64,000 nt of DNA from Gigaspora rosea (taxonomy: Eukaryota; Glomeromycota; Glomeromycetes; Diversisporales; Gigasporaceae). The notes beneath the pieces are model-generated. The model ran no database searches. It worked only from the letters and a program-made list of their open reading frames with translations, and was not told the DNA's origin. Both the position numbers and the translations under genes were made by a program. This document shows positions 45,171 through 56,247 of this stretch, piece after piece. The stretch lies in NCBI GenBank assembly GCA_003550325.1, contig QKWP01000763.1, forward strand, positions 162,404 to 226,403, in the 5' to 3' direction. How positions within the stretch are numbered: position 1 is the first letter of the stretch; every line of letters begins with the position of its first letter.

Positions 45171-47540
45171 TTATTTAGGTGGTTGTTCGTAAATTTCGTC
45201 TGCTACATAAATCTTCTCCTCAATAGGCTTCATAGCAGGGAAAAGAAGAACCTGAAAAAAATATATATCATAAATAATAAAATACAATAAAAGATAAATT
45301 TGAAGACCAATATCATAAAATGAATGAATGAATGAAGCAAACCTCTTTAATGTTTGAACTATCCGTCAAGAACATTGTAAGACGATCGATACCCATTCCC
45401 CATCCACCACTAGAAAATTTATAACATTAATTTAGTTACGAAAAGAACTTTTTTTTTCAAAAAGAAGGTCTTACGTTGGCGGAAGTCCATATTCTAAACT
45501 TGTACAAAAAGTTTCATCAATAAGTTGGGCTTCATCATCTCCTTGTTCTTTCTGACGAGCTTGTTCCTCAAAACGTTCGCGTTGGTCAAAAGGATCGTTT
45601 AATTCTGTATAAGCGTTGCATACTTCTTTGGTTGCAACAAATAATTCAAATCGTTCACAAAGACCTGGGATGTCTCGGTGGCTTTTAGCAAGAGGAGACA
45701 TCATTTGTGGATGACCAGTAATAAAAGTCGGAGATACGCAGTCCACCTCGATAAACTCACCAACAAGCTGTAGTATTAAATCAGGTTGGAAAATAAGAGC
45801 GAAAAAAAATGAAAAATTTAAATTAAGTTATTTGAATTCTTCGCTTACTTTATCTAATAAACGTGCATTGGTCCTTGGTGGCGAGCAATCTACTTCATGT
45901 TTTTCACAAATTTCTTGCAAAAATTTATTAGTTTCATCGGTATGCAACTCTGAAGCTGGAGGAAATTTAACATCCAACTTTTTTTCCAATGTTTCGATCA
46001 TGCTAACTCTCTTAAAAGGTGGAGTAAAATCTATATCCATTTCTATTCCATCAGGTCCTTGAGGATGATACTTAAGCTTGTAGCCACCAGTAATAGATTT
46101 GACCATGCCAGACAACATATTTTCAGTCATATCCATTAAATCATACATATCAGCGTATGCCATATAAAATTCACAAGTGGTAAATTCAGGATTATGCGTA
46201 AGATCAATGGATTCATTACGAAATTGACGACCAATTTCGTAAACACGATCTAAACCACCAACGACGAGCATTTTAAGGTACAATTCTGGAGCCACTCTCA
46301 TAAATAGGTCAAGTTTAAGATCATTATGATGAGTAATAAATGGTTTAGCGGTTGCACCACCAGCAATCATATTCATCATAGGAGTTTCAACCTAAGAAAA
46401 TATATAATGAATAAAATAATTTATATTACAATAAAATAAAAAAAAAAAAGTACGTAATAGAAATTGTAAAATTTACTTCAAGGAATTCAAGATCGTCCAG
46501 GAATTTTCTAACATATTTAATAATTTTAGCTCTAACGTCAAACTTTTCTCTAACGAAATTATTCATAATCAAATCAAGGTAACGTTGACGATAACGTGTT
46601 TCTTGATCCTTAAATCCATAATATTCTTTTGGTAACATATGCAAACAGGGAGAAAGAAGTACAACTTCCTTCGGGAAAATTGATAATTCACCCTTCTTGG
46701 ATTTTCCAGGACATCCACGCACACCTACAATATCACCACGACGAATCAAATCATGTATCTCCGCAAAATTTTGTTCAGAATCTCTAAAGAATTAAAAATT
46801 TTCTTGTAAAATGAAAAGATTCAAACTCATGAAAATCATAAAAAATACAATACATACTGCGCTTGAGCCATTATTTGAATTTTAACACCTTCACCGTGTA
46901 TATCATAGAATCTTAGTTTAGACCCACTAGCCCTTTTGTTATGAATTCGTCCAGCCAATCGAACTACATCGGCTAAATGTTGGCCAGGTTCAAGATGGTT
47001 ATATTTTTCAATAAAAGTAGGAATTGAAATATCCACATGAAATTTATGTGGATAAGGATTTGGATTACGAGTTTCTCGAAATTTTTTAATAGACTTTGAC
47101 CTAATTTCAAAATATTGCTATTATAATTGAAATAAGTTAAAAAAAGTTATCATAAATACTTTATACTTTAAATGATTAAACCTACATTTGGATTCAAGTT
47201 TTCTTCTGAGGCCTCATCATTTTCGGATTTTGCAGGTTTCGCAGCTACATCAGCAGTCTTCGATGCCAGCTAATTCAATAATGGTTGTACTAATCAAAGA
47301 TATGTAGGAATTTAGGATGATAAAATGACTAAACAATAAAAGAAATTTACTTTTTTCGCTTCTTTCTCCCGTTCTTTTTCCCGTTGCTTGTTACGACGTT
47401 TCAACTCACTTTAATTATTGAAAAATTCAATTCAAATATTTTTATCCAATTTTATCAGAATAAATTGAATGGTCATACTTTTTTGACACTTTCTCTCCGG
47501 TAACTTCATCTAAAAGAAGATTGCTTTCTTCGGCACTCAT
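45171..47540 (-). CDS. KRS1: Lysyl-tRNA synthetase, cytosolic
   Basis: Class IIb aminoacyl-tRNA synthetase that charges tRNA-Lys. Nine exons (47479-47540, 47351-47408, 47186-47269, 46858-47117, 46477-46783, 45849-46391, 45475-45767, 45343-45409, 45171-45251) with consistent GT-AG sites give 584 aa, close to yeast KRS1. Start [12 protein letters not shown], then a Lys/Arg-rich helix (about 20-40) typical of eukaryotic enzymes. OB-fold anticodon domain around [14 protein letters not shown]. Motif 1 region [18 protein letters not shown]. Motif 2 [15 protein letters not shown]. Motif 3 [16 protein letters not shown]. The protein ends EIYEQPPK. No organelle-targeting N-terminus is visible, so it is predicted cytosolic. 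All catalytic motifs are intact. Confidence 0.97.
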
Positions 47541-49046
47541 TTTGTATAAATTATTCTACGGATCGAAATATTAAATTATAAAGATCAAATTTAAAATTCA
47601 TAACCAACGAGTTAATAAGTTAATATTTACCTAATTTTATGCAACCAAATCAAGAGTGGACAAAGGGGAATAGCACAATGAATTCGGAAATCGTTTGTTT
47701 TATGTTGGATCTTAACGTTATCAGATTTGATCTTAACGTTTAATGACACATCATCAGTCAGTTCTGTAGAACGTTGCCTGATTGGATGTTTGATGAGATG
47801 ACGAACCAATGAGAAACATGCAACAAGAAAAAAAAACGAAATGTGAGAAGATTAGTATATACGCCTAGTTGAGATACTAAAAGAAACGTCGAGAAAGCGA
47901 TTATAGTTATACATCAATTCTCATGGGCAAAGTCCGATACAGTGAAAACTTGAATTTTCACAAGTTTATAGCTTTTAAGATACAAACCTTTTTAAGATAA
48001 TCTCAAGTTACATCGGTTTCTACAGTCTAGTTAAAATTAAATTCTATTAGATTATATGGAACTATATATGGCATTTCATATTACTTATGTGTAAATATGA
48101 TTGATACCTTCAAGCACTTAAAATTTTCGATGAAGTCGAATTGTTCAGACCCTATTTTCAACCACAGTCTTCATTTATTTTAACGACTAACGAATACTGT
48201 AATTATTTACCACATGAGCGTCATTTTGAAAATCGCATCCCTAAAAATAGTATAAGAGATTTCGATGTGCGTCCCGAAATAACGCGCGGTCAACTATGTA
48301 AATGTAAAAATTAATTATTGAAGATTTTTTTGAATTTCGTGATCAGATTATTTATCACTTTTTATATATATTTTAATAGTAAAGATGACTTTAGATGTCT
48401 AGAGGGAATCGCTTTACTTTTTTCAATTAATTTAGCATAAATCTATTCTTAAATACGTTTATAACAAATTTATGCTAAAAAATTTTAAATTCTTGTATTA
48501 AATTTTTTATCTGCAACGAAAACATCTCTTTTTTGAAATAGTTCACAATATGAACTTGAAATCTAAATATTAATGTTAAAAAGTTTTCAACGTAACGTCG
48601 TTATAAATATGTTTAAGAATATATGTATGCTAAAATAATTGAAAAAAAGTAAAACGATTCGCTCTAGACATCCAAAACATCCAAGTCATTCTTTACTATT
48701 AAAATATATATAAATAATCTCGATCACAATAAATTCAAATAATTAATTTTGATTTACGTAGTTGACCGCTCACCCAATGTTACGTGTATAGTTTAATTTA
48801 TTAAAACAAATTGACCTTAATACGCAGTTCAAAAAATTAACCTATATTCAAAATAACGCGTACTTGAAATAGCGTGTAGATGCCCGCTATTTCGAGAATT
48901 TACGGTACAAATTTAATATCTGATATGATAACTTTTGCATCCAAGATACGTATTTATTACTTGGATTTTACATAATATAATTTCAAAAAAAAAAAAAAAA
49001 GGAAATAATGATAATGATAAAAGAATATCAGGGCTAAAATTTCTTT
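47541..49046. other. Intergenic region between KRS1 and the transporter gene
   Basis: It holds the KRS1 upstream region (47541-47900), the long inverted-repeat element at 48286-48769 and a single TACCGTA-type end near 48880-48910. No other gene seen. The transporter 3-prime region overlaps an A-rich tract at 48990. Confidence 0.5.
48286..48769. mobile_element. Foldback element with about 190-bp arms
   Basis: Begins GCGGTCAACTATGTAAAT; the complement of its end begins GCGGTCAACTACGTAAAT. The arms match with indels as far as CTTTACTTTTTTCAATTA and TTTAGCATA. It lies between CGAAATAACGC and TCACCC, hinting at insertion into an older TACCGTA/CGAAATAAC-type MITE. Confidence 0.6.
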
Positions 49047-50937
49047 TCAATCTGGAACATGCGAGCATCTACTCTGAAAATCCCTTAGCAATGAATGTAT
49101 GGCATCTATAGTTCCAATCAAGTATACGGCAAATCCCACGAACACTATGAACAAATCGAAAATCAATTCCAGAAAGGATAACTTATTCCATCCAAATAAT
49201 TTCATATAAAAAATCACAGGAAAAATAAATACAAGGCAATACATTGCTAACGTTCCAAATAATGCCATAAAATCTCCAAAAAGTGGCACAAAAATGGCGA
49301 CAATCACACATCCAACGACAATACATAAACGAAATAAAACTCTTAATAAAAATTCAGAAATAGATGAAACATGTTCGCGTGTAATCTTTAAAAATTCTTC
49401 TGCTTCTGATGCGAATGATGTTAAAAGAATTGGTGCTGTAAGGAGCATATCAATAGTAATAAATACGGTTGCTATTGTTACAATTGGACCTAATCATATT
49501 ATTAAAAATTTATAGAAATGAGTTACTTCGCCAACTATGTATAAATTATCATAGTGTTTTTTCATGTTTTACCTTCATGATTATTTGTATGGACAACCTT
49601 GCAATCGCCAAACACATAATATCCAGAAAATGCAACAATTAAATACATAATTGTACAAGTTAATGAAGCGGCAGTTACCACTTTATTCCAATCTTTACGT
49701 CTCCGCATATTTCTTTCAATAGATGGAAATAGACTATTTCCTCCGTATGTGAGCGATATTGCCGCAAATGTTGCAGGAAATTTGTATAAATTGTGAGAAC
49801 AAGAATCATAGTAAGTTAGGACATCAGTAAAGTCTCTACACGACAATGCGGCGACAGCAATTACAGAAAATAAAGTCGAAAGTGTGCCAAAAATACTATA
49901 TCAAATTAAAGTTTAATTTCAGAAAATAATCAATTCTTATTCATGATATATATGAAAATTTATCACTAACCTTAAAAAAAACACATCTTTTAATGATTTC
50001 ATTAATATAAATGGTATGGAAATTAATGCCGCAGCTATGCATATCCATATGCGTGTTTCTATGTGTACGTTAAAGTGCACTGTTACTAAATTATCAAGGT
50101 TCCTTCCTGCAATAAGTATGAAGAATATCGGAATTCCTAGCAAAATAATGTTATTGACTCCAATCAAGATATATTTTCCAACATTTCCATACGCATGGTA
50201 ACCGATATCTGCATAAGTGTTTAAACGAGTTTTGCTGTTTTAAATGACAAATATATGTTCACATATATATATATATATTGTATTAATAAGAATATTCAAA
50301 TAATTTCTTAGTTCTTAATAAAACTTTCAAGTAATTAATATTAAATATACCGATTATAGTAAAGAGATTTGATTAAAATTTTACTCGTATATTGGGTCAT
50401 TAGCATAAGTAATGCTACTAAAGTAATTCCAATCCAATTTCCTTTATTGATGACGTATGGCATCCCCAAAATTCCCGTTCCTGCAATCAAACAACTATGA
50501 AGTGAAATTTTTTTTTAGTTTAAATGTTTAATAAAAAGTTTTACATACCGTATCTTCGCGTTATTTCGAGACATGTAATTTGAAGAGAACCTAATAATTA
50601 ATTCAGCCTAATGCAAATCATAATTTTTTGTTATTAAGTCTTCGGCTAATTTAATTGGCTAAATTAATTATTAGCTCTCTTCAAACTACAGGTCTCGAAA
50701 TAACGTCCATGGACGACGATACGGTAAACGAACTCACGTGACATTTATGTATGCTGCCCAACTAGATCCCGAAATGCCTTGCCTTCCATCATGATTACGA
50801 AACCTATTACTAATAAGTTCTTCCTGCGGTGAAGTATTATTAAAGTATTCATCATCTATCAACAATGGTGCTTTTGAATCAACTGAAAATATAGAACATT
50901 CATCATCTTCGTCTAGATGTTCTGTACTTAAATCCAT
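49047..50937 (-). CDS. AVT-type amino acid transporter
   Basis: Amino acid/auxin permease family (AVT/SLC32-36), proton-coupled neutral amino acid transport, usually at the vacuole. Five exons (50738-50937, 50351-50494, 49971-50234, 49573-49895, 49047-49489) with phases that join cleanly give 457 aa. The N-terminus is a hydrophilic acidic tail (MDLSTEHLDEDDECSIF) with an acidic/Leu motif (APLLID). Then CLIAGTGILGMPYVINKGNW, the signature first transmembrane segment. Then TYADIGYHAYG and about ten further hydrophobic segments, with FPATFAAISLTYGGNSLFPSIE in the middle. Ends CSHVPD. Close to yeast AVT1-like proteins, but I cannot fix the paralogue. A MITE sits wholly in intron 1. Confidence 0.92.
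50546..50726. mobile_element. TACCGTA-type MITE in intron 1 of the transporter gene
   Basis: 181 bp. Ends TACCGTATCTTCGCG and complement TACCGTATCGTCGTCC, then matching CGTTATTTCGAGAC and TTTGAAGAGA; arms about 55 bp. The intron runs 50495-50737, so the element makes up three quarters of it, starts 11 bp from the 5-prime splice site at 50737 and leaves both splice sites intact. Confidence 0.7.
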
Positions 50938-51246
50938 TATTCGCGGATGTTCGAAAAACTATTGAAATTCGTAAATATGTGGGTCTGGAATTGAAAAGAG
51001 GAGAGATTTTTAAATGACCCTATTAATTTTTTAGGCACAAAAGACATGCCGATCTATCACAATAATTACGACACAAATGGAAATCTTATAAAGTTTCCTA
51101 GTCTTCATTGGGCAGTATTTAACGATAAATGAAACCTGTGGTTTACCTTATCGATGCAAATCCCTACCTAATGTAGGGTTTAAAGTCGGAGTCTAAAGGA
51201 TCTTATCTACAGTACTTCTAAAACAAGTCGAAAAAAATTTATAATT

Positions 51247-51440
51247 AGTGATGGGGACTTCCAAAAGTTTAATTTTTAATAATAAAATAATTAATTATTA
51301 ATGTTATTAATAGTTTTTAATTGTTAACCATTCGACAATTGTTAGCAGTTCACGTGTAATGCATTAATTTAGCTGCATATTAATAATTGTTAATAATCAT
51401 TTTTTAATCAGTATTAATAATTAAAGAGATCCCATCACTA
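51247..51440. mobile_element. hAT-type MITE
   Basis: 194 bp with ends (T)AGTGATGGG and complement TAGTGATGGG, flanked by TTATAATT at 51239-51246 and 51441-51448. The interior is AT-rich (TTAATAATTA motifs) and non-coding. Confidence 0.7.
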
Positions 51441-51554
51441 TTATAATTGATATTTTAATTATTGATATAAACTAATAATGATCTTGAAAAAAACACATGG
51501 GTAGCTACCAAGAGAAAACAAGTAGATTAACGGGGGGGGTTTTTTTAAAAAAAC

Positions 51555-52367
51555 CAACCATTTAAATCACGACAGTGATGCTTAACACCAAATTTCCGGG
51601 ACAGGATACTTCGGAGTGCATCGGAATCGTGTCGGCTGGATCGGAATCGATCAATTTTGATTAAAAATTTTACCAATGAAATCATATCCATTCATTAAGT
51701 GCAACCCCATTTTACTTATTTGTGCGGGTAACAACCCAAAAAAGAAAATCCGATTTTGTAAATAAACTAAGTGCGTGAAATAAAAATTTAGGGTTAGGGT
51801 CTTAACGTTAGAGGCTATAAGGTTAGAGTGATGTTTAATATAAGTAAAATTTCATTCCCGTCATTTTTAATTAGTGCACCAAGATCGATTTAAACATTAG
51901 TTTTTGCGTATTTTCGTTTTTTCTTTTACGCGTGTTCGAATTCTTCGTCGGGCTGATCCGGAATAGTCAAAATTTGCACTCTCCGATTGGCTATTTCCAC
52001 TCCAGGGGCTTGTATTACCCGCGCAAATAAGTGGATGCGTAAAAACCCAGCTGATAGTTTTGCTATAGAACCTTCTAACCACTAGAGCTAAACGCCGAAC
52101 CTAGATCCGACGCATCCGACCCGGAAATTTATGCTCAACTCCACAATTTTTTATAATAACTCTGTTGTCAATATTTAGAGTTAGGTTATATAAATTGGGG
52201 ATAAGATTGGATATTAGAGGTTAAAGTTAGGAATAAAGTTAACAACAGTTTTTTTGGTGTGCTGAAAAATTTTGCTTAGAACATCAAGTGTTAACGCTAA
52301 TTATTGATCTAGTTTTTGAGATACATATAATAACTGGGTGTTAAACATCACTGTGATTTAACAAAGC
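51555..52367. mobile_element. Nested inverted-repeat complex
   Basis: Outer ends TTAAATCAC..CAGTGATGCTTAACACC and complement TTAAATCACAGTGATGTTTAACACC. Inside, AAATTTCCGGG-ended sequence (about 51590-52130) has a tRNA-like A-box on the minus strand (TAGCTCTAGTGGTTAGAAGG, about 52092-52073). Inside that lies an element of about 320 bp (51717-52034) with ends ACTTATTTGTGCGGGTAA and complement ACTTATTTGCGCGGGTAA, carrying the telomere-like block. Three levels of nesting are the simplest reading; boundaries are approximate. Confidence 0.5.
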
Positions 52368-52951
52368 CGAAAAAAATATTACTACTTACAGTATATCTAA
52401 TGCTGTAATGTGACAATTAGTAAATATGAAAGTATATACTATATTTTATTGAACCCACTCTAAATACAATATCTGAATGCAACACCAATTTCTGGCCCAA
52501 ATATATACTAGATTTCTATAAATGCAAGTTTTCTTATTTGTTCTCTATATGCACTTAGAGAGGTTTGGTTCTACTAATTCTGCTTAATATAAAAAACTTG
52601 AGATTGTTAAAGTTATTATTATATGTATATGTGAAACAATCCGTCTATTCTTAATTTGTACTCAAATTCCGGTGATCAAAATCGGATAAACTTTGTATTA
52701 TCCGATTCATCTCAATTCTGATCAATTACCCCACCTCTCTAAAATTTAAACTTTTTGATACAATGTATAATCCATTTATTGTCACTTTAAAACAAGATGT
52801 TAGATTACTAATTTTATATAAAATACAGTAATTCTAAATCATACCGGTATATAAAGTTTAATACAAATTTAATATTAAAATAAAAAAAAGGTTTATTAGT
52901 TATTTTAACTTCGTCAAATTACCCCTTTCTGCCTATATATATATATACATA

Positions 52952-53343
52952 TGGGTCATGGACTAGGAAAAACACCGTCTGAAGGGGGGTTTCCATTTTG
53001 AGAAAATAGCGATTAATTGTTTGTGAAACCTAAATTTTGCCCCTGAATTTTTTGTTTATTTTTAGATATTAATTACTGAGTAAACAAGGTCATGTGATTA
53101 TGAAACACTGATTGACCAATCTGATTAAATTGAGCCGCCAATCTTTGGTTGTAAATCTATTTTTAGAACACGAAGGTTAAAAAATTGTTTTACATTCAAG
53201 TTAAAATATTTCGATAAATTATTATATCAACGTAGGGTAAAAAGTAAAATACATATAGATATAAACCGAAACTTTAATTTGAATCAAAAATCTCAAAATT
53301 TTTAAAAAAGTGTCAGAGGGGGGTTTTCCTAGACCATGACCCA
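52952..53343. mobile_element. TA-duplicating MITE
   Basis: 392 bp, ends TGGGTCATGGACTAGGAAAA and complement TGGGTCATGGTCTAGGAAAA, flanked by TA on each side (52950-52951, 53344-53345). Subterminal GGGGGG runs are on both sides. The TA duplication fits Tc1/mariner-type mobilisation but is weak evidence on its own. Confidence 0.65.
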
Positions 53344-53562
53344 TATAGTTCTTTTAAGTATTTAATTAAATCATTAAAACTTGTTTCCAATTCTTATTTA
53401 AGATTCGAAATCAGCTTAAGTTTATTTCGAATCTACAGATGTTCTGTATCTACCTACAATATTAATAACAAGAGATTTATCTCTACTAACCAAGAATAGG
53501 CACTGGTCAACGGTCAATCTTGACCTGACAAGTAGTTATTTTTTTTACAGGGTTCCCAAAAT

Positions 53563-53745
53563 TCTGAGTTGGATGCGTCGGTGTTTAGCACTAGTGGTTA
53601 GTAGGTTCTATAACAAAATTATCAGCGGCATTTTTGCTTAATACGATAATGGATATAATGATTGGGCAAAATTGATCAATTCCGATCTAGCCGATCGGGA
53701 TTCCGATGCACTCTGATGTATTCAGACCCGGAATTTGGGGATGAG
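53563..53745 (+). mobile_element. tRNA-like short element (SINE-like)
   Basis: Matches the sequence split around the insertion at 51717-52034: GGATGCGTCGG, then TTAGCACTAGTGGTTAGTAGG (A-box-like), GTTCTATAACAAAATTATCAGC, and finally TTCCGATGCACTC and CCCGGAATTTGG. A convincing B-box is not visible. Could be a tRNA-derived SINE or a TIR element with chance A-box similarity. Confidence 0.4.
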
Positions 53746-53750
53746 CTAGC

Positions 53751-54049
53751 TTGATCAAGGGAACGTTTAAAGCGTTGTGCATCATATGTTTTTGACTATT
53801 TAGTTAAAATTAGGGTAAGGGTTAGTTCGGAGTTAGGGTTAGGGTATGTTTTATAGGTAAAATCACCTTCCCGACATTTTTTATTAGTGCATCAATATAG
53901 GTTTAGGCATTAGTTTTCTTGTATTCTTCGTTTTCTCGCTTTTTTTCTTCTTATTTTCTTCGTCGGGCTGATCCGTGTCGATCAAAACAAACAATTTGAT
54001 TGGCCTTGTATCACGTGATTGCACAACGCTTTAAACGACCCCTTGATCA
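53751..54049. mobile_element. MITE with GTTTAAAGCGTTGTGCA ends and telomere-like core
   Basis: Ends TTGATCAAGGGAACGTTTAA and complement TTGATCAAGGGGTCGTTTAA continue identically through AGCGTTGTGCA. The interior contains GGGTAAGGGTTAG and GTTAGGGTTAGGG plus the shared block of the telomere-like family. No clear target duplication, because the extreme end TTGATCAA is itself palindromic. Confidence 0.65.
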
Positions 54050-54278
54050 ATTTGACTGATGGCGTTCGTAATATCATGTACATCAATTCGTTTTTGGCCA
54101 ATGAAATCGTAGCGTTAGTCACCCGACTGACACTGCAATTTCATTGGCCAAAAACAAAGTTGATGCACGTGTGTTACACAACCGATATAGACCAAACCAT
54201 CGAACCAAACCACCTTGACTAGTGATAGGAAGAGCGAAAGAGAAAGCTTCTTTTAAAAGTAAAATATATTAAATTTTA

Positions 54279-55041
54279 GGGGAATTTATAAATAAGGGCC
54301 CAAAATCGAAAGTAATTACGGATAAGGGCCCAAAACGAAAATAATTACCGATAGAGGCCCGATATAGGGTCCAAAATAATTCTGCGTTTAAAGACCAATA
54401 GCTTAAGTCCATGGCTTAATAGCAATCTGAATATAAATTCGAATGTCTATAAAAAATATAAAAAAAATGTATTTTTTGTCTATTCGATTCTCTAATCCAT
54501 TCGTCTACACTATAGAATTGTTTCTTAATTCAACACAAATTTCTTGGCATATTTTTTATAACTAACATCTTGTCAGATGCAAGTTTTTGATAACAAAACT
54601 TTGCTGTCACCTGTAATCAGACAAGCAGGACAACCACGTAAAACTTCGTTTATGTATTCGTGAAGAAACAACACTGTTACTTGTGGTACAGTAGATATAA
54701 TAATAAGAAAAGTCATGATTCACGTACATGCAGTCGAAGATACAGAAATAAAAACCAAAATGTATGTTTTATTTCCAAGTTTTAATGCTAGATAGAAAAA
54801 TCTATCGTTTAGTAATTATGTAATTAGACTTGCGTAATAAACATTATAATCAACTTATGTGCCAATTTGATATAGCAATTATTCTTTAAATTCAGTATAA
54901 TAAAAACTAAAATATATATTTAATCACTATTTTATTTAGATCGGTTTTGTCAGCTAACAATAAATTTGGGTCCTTATTTGCCGAATATCGGGCCTCTATC
55001 GGTAATTATTTCGATTTTGAGCCCTTATTTGTAATTTACCC
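54279..55041. mobile_element. Mutator-like MITE with 9-bp duplication
   Basis: 763 bp, perfect 9-bp duplication TAAATTTTA (54270-54278, 55042-55050). Long inverted ends (about 75 bp) start GGGGAATTTATAAATAAGGG and complement GGGTAAATTACAAATAAGGG, with repeated ATAAGGGCCCAAAA and ATTACCGATAGAGGCCCGAT phrases. Long termini plus a 9-bp duplication fit a non-autonomous Mutator-like element. Non-coding. Confidence 0.75.
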
Positions 55042-55050
55042 TAAATTTTA

Positions 55051-56247
55051 TATACAGTATAAAATTTTGATGAGCGTGAATATCGATATGCATTAACTCG
55101 CACGTATGGTGCCGCCTTGACCCATTTCTGGATATTACTTTAGCTGATAAAATTCGTACGTGTACAAATCTTTATGCGCATGAATTCACAATCATGCACG
55201 CACGAAAATCCATCTCTACTAGAATCTCTTTGACCATTGGCCAGCGAATTTTTTTGACCGCCAAAGTTAAACCCAGTAAGTGAATATATACAACAATTTA
55301 AGTTCTTTCAAATTTGCTACGTATCTAACTTTCGCATACCTTTCTTATGCATCATATGGTAGACATTTGTTTCTTCAAATGACAAAAGTTTAGGTAAAAA
55401 TAATGAAACAAACTTCAGATCATAACGTTAATTATAGTTTGTTTAATAAATTGTATCTTCCTTATCCTAATGCCAATGCTCATCATAACAGACAAAGGGT
55501 AGTATTATTTTTTACTTGTTAGTTAACTTGATGCTACGCTACATGTACGCCATTACCGAAACTAGAACATTATTGTTAAATAACGTAATAACATTTTCAG
55601 GGGATACGACACAATGAAAACTTAAATGCTGTAGGTTCTAATTTGGTATACTCATTTTAACGCATACCTTTTATCCTTTCATTTACGCTTAACTTTATTA
55701 TCATTGCTCTCATTTGTTGATACAAGATTTACCTCAAAGGCACATGATCAGTAAACATGAAGGTGCATTGTGTAACTTTTAACAAGCATTAAATGATGAG
55801 ATTTTGGTTCTCATCTTTTTTTTTCTGCACCCCCAAGAAAAAAGAAAAAGGAGAATAGTCTCACAATAATAGCAAAAAAAGAAACGCTTATGTTAGAAGA
55901 CATTTGGTCATATTTTATTTATATACTTATGTCCATATATTGGATCATAGTTTTAAGAAAAGTTTGATTACGCCTAATTTGTTCATTACTACCTTTTGTG
56001 GTTAGTAGATTTAATTTTAAAAGATATACGCACGTAACCTACATACGTACATACGATACCGAATACGTACGTACGTACTATGCTTAAAAGTTTCTTTATC
56101 GATATATATGTAAAAAATCTTTTTTTTTTTGGATTAGTAATATAACGACGCTATTCCATTTTTTTATTAGTTCCTTAATCTCATCCAATCAGATAGATAA
56201 CTTACGTACTATTTCTATTAGTATAATAAACCCATATCGTGATAAAA
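55051..56247. promoter_or_regulatory. IML1 upstream region
   Basis: About 1.2 kb without a gene. ACGTACGTAC-type alternating purine-pyrimidine repeats occur at 56030-56082 and a T-run at about 56120. No transcription-factor site can be assigned with confidence. Confidence 0.3.
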
